A stretch of DNA of 64,000 nucleotides, taken from contig NZ_FNUM01000003.1 of the NCBI RefSeq assembly GCF_900107995.1, positions 310,001-374,000 of the forward strand. Direction: 5' to 3'. A program made the translations under genes and the position numbers. This document shows, in pieces, positions 35,000-43,093 of this stretch. The DNA is from Alcanivorax sp. DSM 26293. GTDB taxonomy: Bacteria; Pseudomonadota; Gammaproteobacteria; Pseudomonadales; Alcanivoracaceae. Under the pieces are notes generated by a model that made no database searches, had not been told where the DNA came from, and saw nothing but the letters and a program-made list of their open reading frames with translations. The number at the start of each line of letters is the position of its first letter. The stretch's first letter is position 1.

Positions 35000-35021
35000 G
35001 GAGCTTGCCCAGGCAAGCTCC
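35000..35021 (+). terminator. hairpin after qmcA
   Basis: GGAGCTTGCC and GGCAAGCTCC form a 9-10-bp stem 13 bp after the qmcA stop. The downstream sequence GCCCTCTCTGT is T-containing but not a T-run, so this is a moderate terminator candidate. Confidence 0.5.
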
Positions 35022-35028
35022 GCCCTCT

Positions 35029-35189
35029 CTGTAGGAGCACCGCTTGAGGTGCGATAACAGCGGTCGCGAGTCGGCAAACGCAGAAAGCCCATCGAAACTT
35101 TCTGGTTCTGTCGAACGCTGAAGCGCCTGATCGCCTTTCGTCGATTCCGCGTTGGCACGCGGTTCGCACCTCAAGCGGTGCTCCTACAG
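35029..35189. repeat. REP-like pair, CTTGAGG subfamily
   Basis: The left copy 35029-35055 reads TGTAGGAGCACCGCTTGAGG and the right copy 35165-35189 is its inverse. They lie 109 bp apart between qmcA and gloA. The spacing is the longest of the pairs in this window. Confidence 0.8.
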
Positions 35190-35287
35190 CGGCTTTGTAG
35201 ATATCGTCTTTCCGTCAAGGCTTGCATTCCCTCCCTACCATCCCGACATTCTTTAAATACCTGTGCCCACGCCAATTAGGAGCCCCC

Positions 35288-35836
35288 ATGTCCCGTCATT
35301 TCGAACAGGCCGACGGCCTCTGTGACACCCCGGACGACGCCACCCGCGATTACCTGTTCAACCAGACCATGCTGCGCATCAAGGACCCCCAGGTCAGCCT
35401 GGATTTCTACACCCGTGTGCTGGGGATGCGCCTGTTGCGCAAGCTGGACTTTCCGACAATGCAATTCTCTCTCTACTTCCTCGCCTACCTGGATGAGGAA
35501 GAGGCCAGTCAGGTCCCGCAGGACGATGCCAAACGGCTTACCTATACTTTTGGCCGTGAAGCCATGCTGGAGCTGACCCATAACTGGGGTACCGAAAAGG
35601 ATACGGATTTTTCCTACCACAATGGCAATGACCAGCCCCAGGGATTTGGCCATATCGGTATCACTGTCCCCGATGTTTATGCCGCCGCCGAGCGCTTCGA
35701 AAGCCTGGGCGTCCCCTTCGTCAAGAAACCGGATGACGGCAAAATGAAGGGCCTTGCCTTTATCAAGGATCCGGACGGATACTGGATTGAAATACTGCAG
35801 GCCGACATGATGGAAAGGCAGCAGAAAAGGGACTGA
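35288..35836 (+). CDS. gloA: lactoylglutathione lyase (glyoxalase I)
   Basis: A 182-residue glyoxalase I that converts the methylglyoxal-glutathione adduct to S-lactoylglutathione. Metal and active-site features: [20 protein letters not shown] (first ligand region), [12 protein letters not shown] (E ligand), [12 protein letters not shown] (H ligand) and GYWIEILQ (E ligand). At about 180 residues it matches the longer Zn-type GloA found in Pseudomonas. The start at 35288 ([11 protein letters not shown]) follows AGGAG. It is downstream of a REP-like pair. Confidence 0.96.
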   Translation: MSRHFEQADGLCDTPDDATRDYLFNQTMLRIKDPQVSLDFYTRVLGMRLLRKLDFPTMQFSLYFLAYLDEEEASQVPQDDAKRLTYTFGREAMLELTHNWGTEKDTDFSYHNGNDQPQGFGHIGITVPDVYAAAERFESLGVPFVKKPDDGKMKGLAFIKDPDGYWIEILQADMMERQQKRD

Positions 35837-35855
35837 ATCGTTTCACTTTTTTGAC

Positions 35856-35911
35856 AGCCAAAAAGTTTTTTTGCCACATTGGACGCTTGTCCCTAAGGTG
35901 AGTTTTTGGCT
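35856..35911 (+). promoter_or_regulatory. structured leader upstream of the lysine-rich HTH gene
   Basis: AGCCAAAAA (35856-35864) pairs with TTTTTGGCT (35903-35911), enclosing a smaller GGAC-gctt-GTCC hairpin. The outer stem is followed by TTTT. It could be a weak terminator after gloA or a leader hairpin that controls the gene starting at 35944. Confidence 0.4.
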
Positions 35912-35943
35912 TTTACTCGCAACCTTTACTGAGGGGACAATCC

Positions 35944-36411
35944 GTGGCCACCGCTTCCTTACTGACCGCGCAACAGCGCAAGCTCTGCCAGACCCAAAGC
36001 AACCAGCCTGCACCCAACGGCCCCCGCGCCAAAGCCCTGCTGGCCCTGGATGAAGGGAACACCCAGCAACAGGCGGCGGAAGCATCCGGGCTGTCACTGG
36101 GCCAGGTACGCTACTGCCTCCGCCGCTTCCGCACCGTGGCCCTGGACCTGTTCGACCCAGCCACGTCAACGACAAACAAGCCGGCTGCCAAGACCGTTAC
36201 CGCCGCCACCGATGGCGCAACTGCCAGCAAGCCCGCCAAAGACAACAAGAAGTCCAAGAACAAAAAGGATGACAAGAAAGGAAAAGCGAAAAAGAAAGAC
36301 AAAAAGCTGAAACCGATCAAGCCCAAAACCGACAAGGGCGACAAGAAATCCAAGAAGAAAGACAAGAAAGGCGACGGCAAGAAAGGCAAAAAGAAGAGCA
36401 AGAAAAAGTAA
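35944..36411 (+). CDS. lysine-rich histone-H1-like protein with an N-terminal HTH
   Basis: A 155-residue basic protein. Residues about 25-65 form a helix-turn-helix-like domain (RAKALLALDEGNTQQQAAEA, then SGLSLGQVRYCLRRFR), similar to Sigma70-region-4/homeodomain-like HTHs. From about residue 90 to the end the chain is almost only Lys, Asp, Gly and Ala, with repeated K-K-D-K-K and KKKSKKK at the terminus, like AlgP/H1-type nucleoid proteins. It would bind DNA both specifically and by charge. The start is GTG at 35944, with GAGGGG 7 bp upstream. I do not recognise a named family that combines these two parts. Confidence 0.75.
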   Translation: MATASLLTAQQRKLCQTQSNQPAPNGPRAKALLALDEGNTQQQAAEASGLSLGQVRYCLRRFRTVALDLFDPATSTTNKPAAKTVTAATDGATASKPAKDNKKSKNKKDDKKGKAKKKDKKLKPIKPKTDKGDKKSKKKDKKGDGKKGKKKSKKK

Positions 36412-36575
36412 CGCGGCTGGCATCACGAAGGGCGGCAGCAGCCCGGGCATCCACGCCATAATGTCGCTGACTGCCGGGTAAGCAAGTGTGACTGCGAAAG
36501 CGGAGACACCACGCCCCCGACTCCGCGCCGCGTGCTACACTTCGGGCTTGATCACCGGCAACATCGGGGGATGCC

Positions 36576-37235
36576 TTGCTGACACGTTTACCGCCCTGGG
36601 TGGAAGTCGGGGCCTTCCTGCTCGCTTTTCTGGCCGGTAGCGTCAATGCCGTGGGCCTGCTGGGATTCAGCCACCAATCCGTATCACACCTTACCGGCAC
36701 CTCCTCGCTGCTGGGCCTGGCATTGGCGGATCTTGATCTGTCCGTGGCCCTGCACCTGCTGTTCACCCTGCTGAGCTTTCTCGCCGGCGCCGCCCTTAGC
36801 GGTGTACTGATCACCAGCACTGCCCTGAAGCTGGGCCGCCATTACGGGTTCTCATTGCTGATCGAAGCGGCTCTGCTGGTCATGGCCATGTTGTCCCTGC
36901 AACAGGGCAGTGATCTGGGCATCTATCTGGCGTCCATGGCCTGCGGCCTGCAGAACGCCATGGTGACCACCTACAGCGGTTCCATTATCCGTACCACGCA
37001 CCTGTCCGGGATCTTCACCGACCTGGGCATCATGCTCGGCAACCGCCTGCGTGGCATTCCCCTCAACGGCCGCCGGCTGTTGCTGTTCGTCTTGTTGATT
37101 GGCGGCTTCGTCTGTGGCGGCGTGGTCGGCACCTGGCTGTTCCGGTTGCTGCATTTCACCGCCCTGTTGGCCCCGGCCACCCTGGCCGTCTCACTGGCCG
37201 GCGTGTATTGGGCGTACAGCCGGCGGTATCGTTAA
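36576..37235 (+). CDS. YoaK/DUF1275 family membrane protein
   Basis: A 219-residue polytopic membrane protein with six predicted helices. The family signature is LAFLAGSVNAVGLLGFSHQS near the start, and MACGLQNAMVTTYSGSIIRT and THLSGIFTDLGIMLGNRLRG in the middle. DUF1275 proteins are transporter-like; their substrate is unknown. The start is a TTG at 36576 preceded by CGGGGGA; the nearby ATG at 36571 is out of frame and closed by a stop. The 164 bp between the lysine-rich gene and this one hold no other gene. Confidence 0.82.
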   Translation: MLTRLPPWVEVGAFLLAFLAGSVNAVGLLGFSHQSVSHLTGTSSLLGLALADLDLSVALHLLFTLLSFLAGAALSGVLITSTALKLGRHYGFSLLIEAALLVMAMLSLQQGSDLGIYLASMACGLQNAMVTTYSGSIIRTTHLSGIFTDLGIMLGNRLRGIPLNGRRLLLFVLLIGGFVCGGVVGTWLFRLLHFTALLAPATLAVSLAGVYWAYSRRYR

Positions 37236-37273
37236 GTCACCTGACCGGTTTGCCCGGATGGCGAGCCAAGCCG

Positions 37274-37849
37274 TCACCGCTGCCAGGCATAATCCATCTG
37301 CCGGGCCGTCTTGTCCGCCAACTCCCGGCCATGCAGTCTTTCCACCAGATGCAGGCTCATATCGATACCGGCGGAAATACCCGCCGAGGTGAGACGATTG
37401 CCATCCTCGACCCAGCGGATTTTTTCCTGCACATCCAGCGCCGGGAAACCATGGCGCAGGTCAGCGATATCTTCCCAGTGGGTGGTTACCCGATGGCGGG
37501 TGAGCAGGCCAGCCCGGGCCAGCAGAAAGGCCCCCGTACAGACCGATGTGACCCAGCGGGCGCCGTCGCCGGCCTCGCGCAGGGCTGCCAGCAACACGGG
37601 GTTATCCATGGCAGCGGTATGTACCCCGCCGCTGACCACTAATACGTCCAGCGGCGGGTGATCCGCGAGGGTAAAGTGACTTTGCACCGCAAAGCCGCCG
37701 CGGGCCATCACCTGATGGCGTTCGCTGATCAGCGACACCTGCCAGGGCGGGGCATCACAGAGCCGGGCGGCGGTGGCAAACACTTCGTAGGGGCCGGCAA
37801 AATCCAGCACCTCGGCGTCATCGTAGATCACAATCCCGATTTGCAGCAT
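37274..37849 (-). CDS. DJ-1/PfpI family protein
   Basis: A 191-residue class I glutamine-amidotransferase-fold protein. Signature: IGIVIYDDAEVLDFAGPYEV at the N-terminus and the nucleophile elbow VTSVCTGAFLLARAGLL (Cys about residue 104), followed by VTTHWEDIADL with a His that could assist. This pattern fits the isonitrile hydratase/AraC-type DJ-1 group. The substrate cannot be predicted. It is the last gene of a minus-strand run with TfoX and MAPEG genes, 15 bp after TfoX. Confidence 0.87.
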   Translation of the reverse strand: MLQIGIVIYDDAEVLDFAGPYEVFATAARLCDAPPWQVSLISERHQVMARGGFAVQSHFTLADHPPLDVLVVSGGVHTAAMDNPVLLAALREAGDGARWVTSVCTGAFLLARAGLLTRHRVTTHWEDIADLRHGFPALDVQEKIRWVEDGNRLTSAGISAGIDMSLHLVERLHGRELADKTARQMDYAWQR

Positions 37850-37864
37850 GGCAATTCCAGGCAG

Positions 37865-38200
37865 TTATTTGGGGGGCAGGGTGCGCACGAAGGCAAAACA
37901 GTGAGTCAGCCAGCGTTGTAGCGCAGCCTCCTCGGCTACCGTCTCCGCGTCAATCATCAGCATGCCCTTCATGCGCCGGCCGGTGAAATCCATTTCGCCG
38001 GCGCCAGGCTCAGCGGACAGCCTTTCATGGGCCTGCGGCCCGACCCGGGCCATCAGGCGGTCACCCAGAATGCCGCAGCACATGTTGCCGGCGATCATGA
38101 AACAGAGGCCGCCGAACATGCGCTTTTCATCGGGCAGGGCACCACTGACGGCCAGCAGACCTTCGCGGACCCGCTGCGCCAGATCAGCATCAAACGCCAT
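37865..38200 (-). CDS. TfoX N-terminal domain protein
   Basis: A 111-residue protein of the TfoX/Sxy N-terminal family. Motifs: KRMFGGLCFMIAGNMCCGIL, LMARVGPQAHERLSAEPGA and DFTGRRMKGMLMIDAETV. Free-standing N-terminal TfoX domains are common; their function is not established, though full TfoX activates competence genes. The ATG overlaps the MAPEG stop by 1 bp (TGATG), showing coupling. Confidence 0.85.
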   Translation of the reverse strand: MAFDADLAQRVREGLLAVSGALPDEKRMFGGLCFMIAGNMCCGILGDRLMARVGPQAHERLSAEPGAGEMDFTGRRMKGMLMIDAETVAEEAALQRWLTHCFAFVRTLPPK

Positions 38201-38625
38201 CAGAACACGGCGCGCAGCGCATTGACGGTGAGCCCGATCAACGCCAGAGAAGACAGAGCAAACAGCACGAAACGCAGTTCGATCTTGTTGATCAATGCCT
38301 GCAACAGGGAATGCACCACGCGGATCCCCACATAGGCCCAGGCCAGTGTCAGGTTGATGCCATCCCCCTGGCCCAGCAGCGCCAGTGACAGGGCCACCGC
38401 ATAGAATACCGTCGGCTGCTCCATCAAATGATTATAGTTATCCGCCTTCCAGCGAACCCTGGCGGGCAGGGTGCTCATCTGCTCACCCCGCGGCGCCAGC
38501 GGGTCCGGCTTCATGCTGGCGGCTTTCATGGCCGGCAACCGGGTGACATACATCCATAGCCACATGACCATGGACCAGGCCACCAACACCACCACCGGGG
38601 CCAGAATCGGGCTTGTCACTTGCAT
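38200..38625 (-). CDS. MAPEG family membrane protein
   Basis: A 141-residue, four-helix membrane protein of the MAPEG family. It has an N-terminal helix (about 8-28), a conserved loop with LPARVRWKADNYNHLMEQPT, and helices with YAVALSLALLG and AWAYVGIRVVHSLLQALINK. Family members include glutathione-dependent enzymes in eukaryotes; bacterial ones are largely uncharacterised. It forms a coupled pair with the TfoX gene downstream. Confidence 0.87.
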   Translation of the reverse strand: MQVTSPILAPVVVLVAWSMVMWLWMYVTRLPAMKAASMKPDPLAPRGEQMSTLPARVRWKADNYNHLMEQPTVFYAVALSLALLGQGDGINLTLAWAYVGIRVVHSLLQALINKIELRFVLFALSSLALIGLTVNALRAVF

Positions 38626-38659
38626 GGTTATTCCTCGCGCTCAGTGCGCCCTGAAACCA

Positions 38660-38899
38660 TCATAACGCTTGTTCCAGAGCCGCCAGCAGCAAGCCGGCCA
38701 TAAAGGCGGACAGCATCACCGCGGCTATTTTTATTTTGGAAACCGGTGGCGTTAGCTCAGGCAATCCCCAGACGGAACAGGACGCAACCCAGGCTTTCGC
38801 GGCACCGCGACTCATCGCATGCCGCCGACACAACAGAGCCACGGCGGCCTTTTCCCCTCTGACAAACAGTACGCTTTCCACATCTTCCGGCAGTCTCAT
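38660..38899 (-). CDS. small membrane protein of unknown function
   Basis: A 79-residue protein with one C-terminal membrane helix (about residues 55-75, IAAVMLSAFMAGLLLAALEQ) and a soluble N-terminal part with two Cys (residues 24 and 41). It lies 34 bp upstream of the MAPEG gene on the same strand and could be the first gene of that run. No family is recognised. Codon use looks like that of its neighbours. Confidence 0.45.
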   Translation of the reverse strand: MRLPEDVESVLFVRGEKAAVALLCRRHAMSRGAAKAWVASCSVWGLPELTPPVSKIKIAAVMLSAFMAGLLLAALEQAL

Positions 38900-38993
38900 G
38901 GTTCTTCCCTGTTTGTTATTATTGATAGTCTTTCCAGAAAACTCTTACCCTCCAGGCCGCATTGATAGCAGCCTCAGCGGCAGTCTGCTTTTT

Positions 38994-39656
38994 TCAAAGC
39001 TGGCCGCTGATCCAGCCCCATTCCTTGAGGGTGATCAACCCGCCCAGCGCTCGCACATCCAGCCAGTCACGCAAGGGCGCCATTTGCGTGCTGAAAACGA
39101 ACAGACCCAGCACAACAAGATTTACCACGGCCCCCAGCCAGAAAAAAGTACGAAATGGCTGCTTGCGGGTTTTATGACGAAATAGCGGGCGGGCCAGCAT
39201 GGCGCCGGGCCAGCCACCGGCAAGGGACAAGAGGTGCAGGGTATTTTCCGATACTCGCTGGCGGTCATTCACCGCCGCCCGCTTGTCCAGCGCGAATATC
39301 AGGAACGTCACGGCGGCGATCAACAGCAGGTAACTCATCAGGAAAAACCGGAACGCATACTGCGACAAGCCCCCCCACAAGCCACCATAGAAAGCTGCCA
39401 CCGCAAACACTGGAAACAGAAACTCCGGCAACAAAAGATGACCGGGACGCCAGCACCGTTCCACGTCCACGGCACGCACCCCTTTGGCCGCATCCGGCTC
39501 AACACGAAACCGGACTTTCTCTCCCGCTTTCGGGCGCGAGCGGCTCCCCTCAAAGGCACTGACATGAACAAAAATGTCCCGCCCTTTTCGATCGGTAATA
39601 AAACCGAAGCCGCGCGCATCATCCCACTGCTTCAGCAGCCCTTCTTGCTTCTTCAT
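38994..39656 (-). CDS. cold-shock domain plus DUF1294 membrane protein
   Basis: A 220-residue two-domain protein. Residues 1-70 form a cold-shock domain (GLLKQWDDARGFGFITDRKG, DIFVHVSAFEG) with the RNP-1-like GFGFI and RNP-2-like IFVHV motifs. About residues 75-215 are a four-helix membrane region, with the DUF1294 signature ALDKRAAVNDRQRVSENTLH followed by LLSLAGGWPGAMLARPLFRH. The fusion is known in many proteobacteria. It suggests an RNA-binding domain held at the membrane. Function is unknown. Confidence 0.9.
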   Translation of the reverse strand: MKKQEGLLKQWDDARGFGFITDRKGRDIFVHVSAFEGSRSRPKAGEKVRFRVEPDAAKGVRAVDVERCWRPGHLLLPEFLFPVFAVAAFYGGLWGGLSQYAFRFFLMSYLLLIAAVTFLIFALDKRAAVNDRQRVSENTLHLLSLAGGWPGAMLARPLFRHKTRKQPFRTFFWLGAVVNLVVLGLFVFSTQMAPLRDWLDVRALGGLITLKEWGWISGQL

Positions 39657-40059
39657 GATAGTTCTTCGCTAACAGTGTGATGGCCATGCCAGGCCGACCT
39701 TGTCATCTGAACTTGGCCAACGAACAGCCCGCAACCGCGGTGACGCAATAATAAATGTAAAAACTTTCCTGTCATGGCGCGCTTTCCGACGCCTTGGCAG
39801 GCGTATTTTCTGGCACCCGGGGAGTAGCGTTTTCCCTGAAAAATCCTCGGTATGGGCGGATCCAGGGACAACCTTTTTTACGGGTATTGCGAAAAGAAAA
39901 ACTGTGCCATCAGTCATTGTTCTGATGTCATTTTGTCTCCCCCCAACCCATGACCGATAGGCGTCGGCTTTCATTCTCCCTATCCTTTTTTCGCTCACCC
40001 GATGCCAGGGTGAATATTTGGACCATGGCACTAAAAATAACCAATAAAAAGGAAAATCA
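39657..40059. other. 403-bp region without a supported gene
   Basis: The region lies between divergent genes (cold-shock/DUF1294 and the secreted protein) and is less GC-rich than its surroundings. It contains several short T- and A-runs. Small open frames of up to 120 codons occur on both strands, but none has a ribosome-binding site or a convincing protein pattern. It should contain the promoters of both flanking genes; the long leader could be a temperature-sensitive UTR for the cold-shock gene, but I cannot show that. Confidence 0.5.
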
Positions 40060-40893
40060 ATGAAACGCCATTACCGCTACCTCGCACCCCTTTTGTTTTT
40101 CATCTTTCTCTCCCCGGCCCTGTCACAGGCAGACAGTTGCCGGCACACCTTTAGCGCTGACGAGTATCAGGCTCTGCTATTCCATAGCAACCCTGACAAC
40201 GTCCAGACCTTTTCTGACGCCTTGCCCCATATCCGTGAAATCGAAGAGCTTTTCACTCGCTATGGCGACCATCGCGGCGTATTTGCCATTTTTTACCGGA
40301 ACATTCTTGAAACGGCGGCCCCGGAGATCGAACAGGGCAATTTCAAATTCAATGGCTGGAGCGAAGCGGTAAGCCGTCAGTTTGTGCTCCGCTACATGGA
40401 TAACCTGCATCGCCATTTACTGGGCCAGCCGGTGACAGAGTCCTGGCATAATTTCTATCTTATCAGCGGCGATTGTTCCCGGTCTGTCGGACGGGCGGCA
40501 GCGGCAGCGTTGACCGCGCACCTCACCCTGGATTTCCCGGAAGCCATCAACGACGCCAACTCATACTTTTTTCATTTCAATGATTTCTATGCCATCGGGC
40601 AACTATTGACCGACGTGACCCTGTCGCTGGTCGATGACATTGAAAATGTCTACGGCGTTGACTTGACTGATTTCTTTAATCTGTATTTTTTTGGTGAAGC
40701 CATTGATCAACAGTACGGTGATGGCGTGAGTTCCGAAATCCTTTTCCAGAGTGTTCGCATCACCTCCTGGTCCCACGGGTTGTCCTTGCGGGCCCGGTGG
40801 ATTGATAACGAAAAAACGCGTCAAGCCATGCTTAACCTTTGGTTATTCGAAGAACATAACCTGGATATCCTGGAGTCGCTCAATAAACTTTGA
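40060..40893 (+). CDS. secreted protein, DUF5995-like
   Basis: A 277-residue secreted protein. A Sec signal peptide covers residues 1-25 (LAPLLFFIFLSPALSQADS). The mature chain is helical, with GDHRGVFAIFYRNILETAAP, RQFVLRYMDNLHRHLLGQPV and AAAALTAHLTLDFPEAINDA. These match the general pattern of DUF5995 proteins (R-G-x-F...Y-x-x-I-T, AHI-x-x-D-L-P), with some substitutions. No enzymatic role is known. AAAGGA precedes the ATG. It is followed by the convergent rsmE gene. Confidence 0.6.
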   Translation: MKRHYRYLAPLLFFIFLSPALSQADSCRHTFSADEYQALLFHSNPDNVQTFSDALPHIREIEELFTRYGDHRGVFAIFYRNILETAAPEIEQGNFKFNGWSEAVSRQFVLRYMDNLHRHLLGQPVTESWHNFYLISGDCSRSVGRAAAAALTAHLTLDFPEAINDANSYFFHFNDFYAIGQLLTDVTLSLVDDIENVYGVDLTDFFNLYFFGEAIDQQYGDGVSSEILFQSVRITSWSHGLSLRARWIDNEKTRQAMLNLWLFEEHNLDILESLNKL

Positions 40894-40960
40894 GCGACTG
40901 CCCACCGCAGCGATCAACCGCTCACCAGTTCAACGGGGCTGAAGATCGCTGCGGTGATGA

Positions 40961-41689
40961 TCACCGGCTGTTTTCCAGCCACGCCCATAACGCGGCCAGC
41001 AGCGCCACCGGTGCGGTTTCCGCGCGCAGTACCCGGTTGCCCAGGGCGAAGGGGATAAAGCCCCTGTCAGCTGCCGCCTGCAATTCCTCATCGGAGAACC
41101 CGCCCTCCGGCCCGGTGAGCAGAGCCAGCCCGTCCACACCATCCAGAGCTGCCGGCGAGAACGGTTTTTCTCCCGGGTGGGCGATCAGGCGCAGCGCGGG
41201 CAGAGCACCGGCAAGCCAGGCCGACAGTGGCACGGCCCCTTCAATCACGGGTGGCCGATTGAGCCCGCACTGTTCGCAGGCGCTGATGGCGATTTGCTGC
41301 CACTGGCCCAGCTTTTTTTCCTGCCGCTCGCCCTTGAGACGCACCTCGCAGCGTTCCGTGTCCAGCACCACAATCCGGGCGGCCCCCAGTTCCGTGGCTT
41401 TCTGGATGGCATAGTCCATCCGGTCGCCCTTGATCATGGGCAGCGCCACGGTGACCGCCAGCGGCGCGGTGCGATCCTCATCCACAAATGCCAGCGGCTC
41501 CACGGTCACCGACTTCTTGCCCACCGCCAGGATGCGCGCCGACCATTCGCCGCCATGCCCGTTGAACACCACCACCTCATCGCCAGGCGCCATGCGCAGC
41601 ACCTTGCCAATATGATGACTGGCATTGGCGCCCAGCTCGGTAGCAAGGCCGGACTGGAATTCCTGATCGTCGTAAAAGCGGCGGGCCAT
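40961..41689 (-). CDS. rsmE: 16S rRNA (uracil1498-N3)-methyltransferase
   Basis: A 242-residue SPOUT-class methyltransferase. The N-terminal PUA-like part begins MARRFYDDQEFQ. The catalytic SPOUT knot lies in VALPMIKGDRMDYAIQKATE, LGAARIVVLDTERCEV, LLTGPEGGFSDEELQAA (the G-P-E-G-G loop that binds SAM) and IPFALGNRVLRAETAP. It methylates U1498 in the small-subunit RNA. The ATG at 41689 fits the family length (about 240). A longer open frame to 41803 overlaps the next gene's start and is rejected. Confidence 0.96.
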   Translation of the reverse strand: MARRFYDDQEFQSGLATELGANASHHIGKVLRMAPGDEVVVFNGHGGEWSARILAVGKKSVTVEPLAFVDEDRTAPLAVTVALPMIKGDRMDYAIQKATELGAARIVVLDTERCEVRLKGERQEKKLGQWQQIAISACEQCGLNRPPVIEGAVPLSAWLAGALPALRLIAHPGEKPFSPAALDGVDGLALLTGPEGGFSDEELQAAADRGFIPFALGNRVLRAETAPVALLAALWAWLENSR

Positions 41690-41778
41690 GGGGTCTCCAT
41701 CAACAATGGGTGCCAGTGGGAAAATCAAAAGGCTACCATAGCGCCGGTCGAAGAGACTGCTATCGAGTGAGAGATTCC

Positions 41779-42765
41779 ATGGGCGAAATCGTAGCCTCCC
41801 CATTCCAGCCGCCCCTGTGGCTGCGCAACCCGCATCTGCAGACCCTGTGGGGGCCCTTGGGCCGGGCCTTGCCGGAGGTGGAGCGGCACAGCGAATGGCT
41901 ACCGCTGGCGGATGGCGACCGGCTGCTGCTGGACTGGGCGGGCCCCGAGCGTCATCCCGGGCAGTTGACCGTGATTCTGCTCCACGGCCTGTCCGGGTGC
42001 AGTGACTCCCACTATATGCGGGGCATTCAGAAGGCCCTGGCGGATGCCGGGGTCCGTTCGGTGGCCATCAACAGTCGCGGCGCCAAGCAGCCCAACGACA
42101 CCGCCCTGTGCTACCACGCCGGGGAAACCGACGATGTGGATGCGGTGATCGAGCATGTCTTTGACCAGGACCCCACCGGCAACCGCATCGCCATCGGCGT
42201 CTCCCTGGGCGGCAGCCGACTGCTGAACTGGCTGGCGCACCGGGACAACGGCAAGCTGACGGCGGTGGCGTCGGTGTGTGCGCCCCTGCGGCTGGACCTG
42301 TGCGCCAACCGGCTGGACCGGGGCCTGTCGAAACTGTACCGCCAGCATTTGTTGAAAACCCTGCTGACTCAGCTCGGCGACAAGAAACGCCACCTGGACA
42401 AGGTCAACCAGCCGGAAGCCAAGCGCCTGCACCGGCTGAACATGAGCGGCATCCGCTCCTTCTGGCGCTACGACGACCAGATCATTGCGCCTCTATACGG
42501 TTTTCGCGGGGCCTACCACTACTACGCCCAATGCTCCGCCGGCCCCAAGCTGCTGCAGATCCGCACCCCCACACTGATGCTGCAAAACCGCGACGACCCC
42601 TTCATGACCCCGGAGACCCTACCGCGCCAGGAAGAACTGGGCCCGGCAGTGACCCTGGAGGTGAGTGACTACGGCGGCCATGTGGGCTTTATCAACCACG
42701 CGCCCCAGCGCTACTGGCTGGAGCAGCGGTTGATGGCGTTTGTGCAGGGGTTCGGGTTTCGCTGA
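41779..42765 (+). CDS. YheT-family alpha/beta hydrolase
   Basis: A 328-residue alpha/beta hydrolase of the YheT/ABHD1-3 family. The start is SPFQPPLWLRNPHLQTLWGP, which is diagnostic. The nucleophile elbow is AIGVSLGGSRLLNWLA (Ser about residue 142), and the catalytic Asp and His are likely in NRDDPFMTP and YGGHVGF. Human and yeast relatives act on lipid esters. It is divergent from rsmE, with 89 bp between the starts. Confidence 0.92.
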   Translation: MGEIVASPFQPPLWLRNPHLQTLWGPLGRALPEVERHSEWLPLADGDRLLLDWAGPERHPGQLTVILLHGLSGCSDSHYMRGIQKALADAGVRSVAINSRGAKQPNDTALCYHAGETDDVDAVIEHVFDQDPTGNRIAIGVSLGGSRLLNWLAHRDNGKLTAVASVCAPLRLDLCANRLDRGLSKLYRQHLLKTLLTQLGDKKRHLDKVNQPEAKRLHRLNMSGIRSFWRYDDQIIAPLYGFRGAYHYYAQCSAGPKLLQIRTPTLMLQNRDDPFMTPETLPRQEELGPAVTLEVSDYGGHVGFINHAPQRYWLEQRLMAFVQGFGFR

Positions 42766-42806
42766 CAGGCATGGCCTCGCCCCTCAGCCTGGGCGAATCC
42801 ATCCCG

Positions 42807-42831
42807 TTGGAGCCCATGCTTGCATGGCGAA
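42807..42831 (+). repeat. REP-like half copy (ATGC subfamily)
   Basis: TTGGAGCCCATGCTTGCATG followed by GCGAA matches one arm of the pair at 14037-14125. No inverse partner is seen nearby, so this is a solitary or decayed copy at the edge of the accessory island. Confidence 0.55.
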
Positions 42832-42901
42832 CCGAGCGACAGCGAGGCCGTGATGGTTTTCGGCAAAGAAAAGGGCGGGCAGGCGAGGTTGCCTTACGTT
42901 T

Positions 42902-42952
42902 ATCAGGTCTTGTCTTTTACTGCTTGGGGCACGGGGCAAGACCTGACCCCAA
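42902..42952. repeat. GGGGTCAGG palindrome, left copy
   Basis: ATCAGGTCTTGTC (42902-42914) and GCAAGACCTGACCCCAA (42936-42952) form an imperfect hairpin. The right part is the exact reverse complement of TTGGGGTCAGGTCTTGC at 43967-43983. The GGGGTCAGGTCTTGC motif is often found beside Y1-type transposase (RAYT-like) genes. Here it interrupts a truncated cassette gene. Confidence 0.7.
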
Positions 42953-43027
42953 GTCTCTCATATCTATAAGCCACACCCCCATGGCTGCCAGGGCAAACGC
43001 GATTACTAAACCTATACTCAATTTCAT
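42917..43027 (-). pseudogene. truncated second integron cassette gene
   Basis: Immediately after the attC cleavage point (minus strand, 12 bp into the next unit) an ATG opens a 36-codon frame. It begins MKLSIGLVIAFALAAMGVWL and is clearly the first membrane helix of a small membrane protein. The frame then enters the GGGGTCAGG element and stops. The start of a second cassette, cut off by a repeat, is the simplest reading. There is no evidence that it is expressed. Confidence 0.55.
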
Positions 43028-43033
43028 AGCGAC

Positions 43034-43093
43034 ACTTAACGCTTGCAGCAGGGGCGCGACGCCAGGAGCGTCCCTTGCCTGCACTTGTTAGCG
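43034..43093 (-). other. integron attC recombination site (60 bp)
   Basis: Read on the minus strand: R'' box CGCTAAC (43093-43087), arms TGCAG...CTGCA with imperfect pairing between, then GCAAGC and R' box GTTAAGT (43040-43034), which fits G^TTRRRY. The length is 60 bp, as for classic 59-base elements. The R'' core departs from consensus RYYYAAC, but it is the exact complement of GTTAGCG at the cassette's other boundary, as expected of a cassette excised as a circle. The TAA stop of the gene lies within R''. Confidence 0.8.

Noticed and set aside
39700-39960. 86-codon frame in the gap before 40060
   Set aside because: No ribosome-binding site; composition does not resemble a protein, and no domain is visible.
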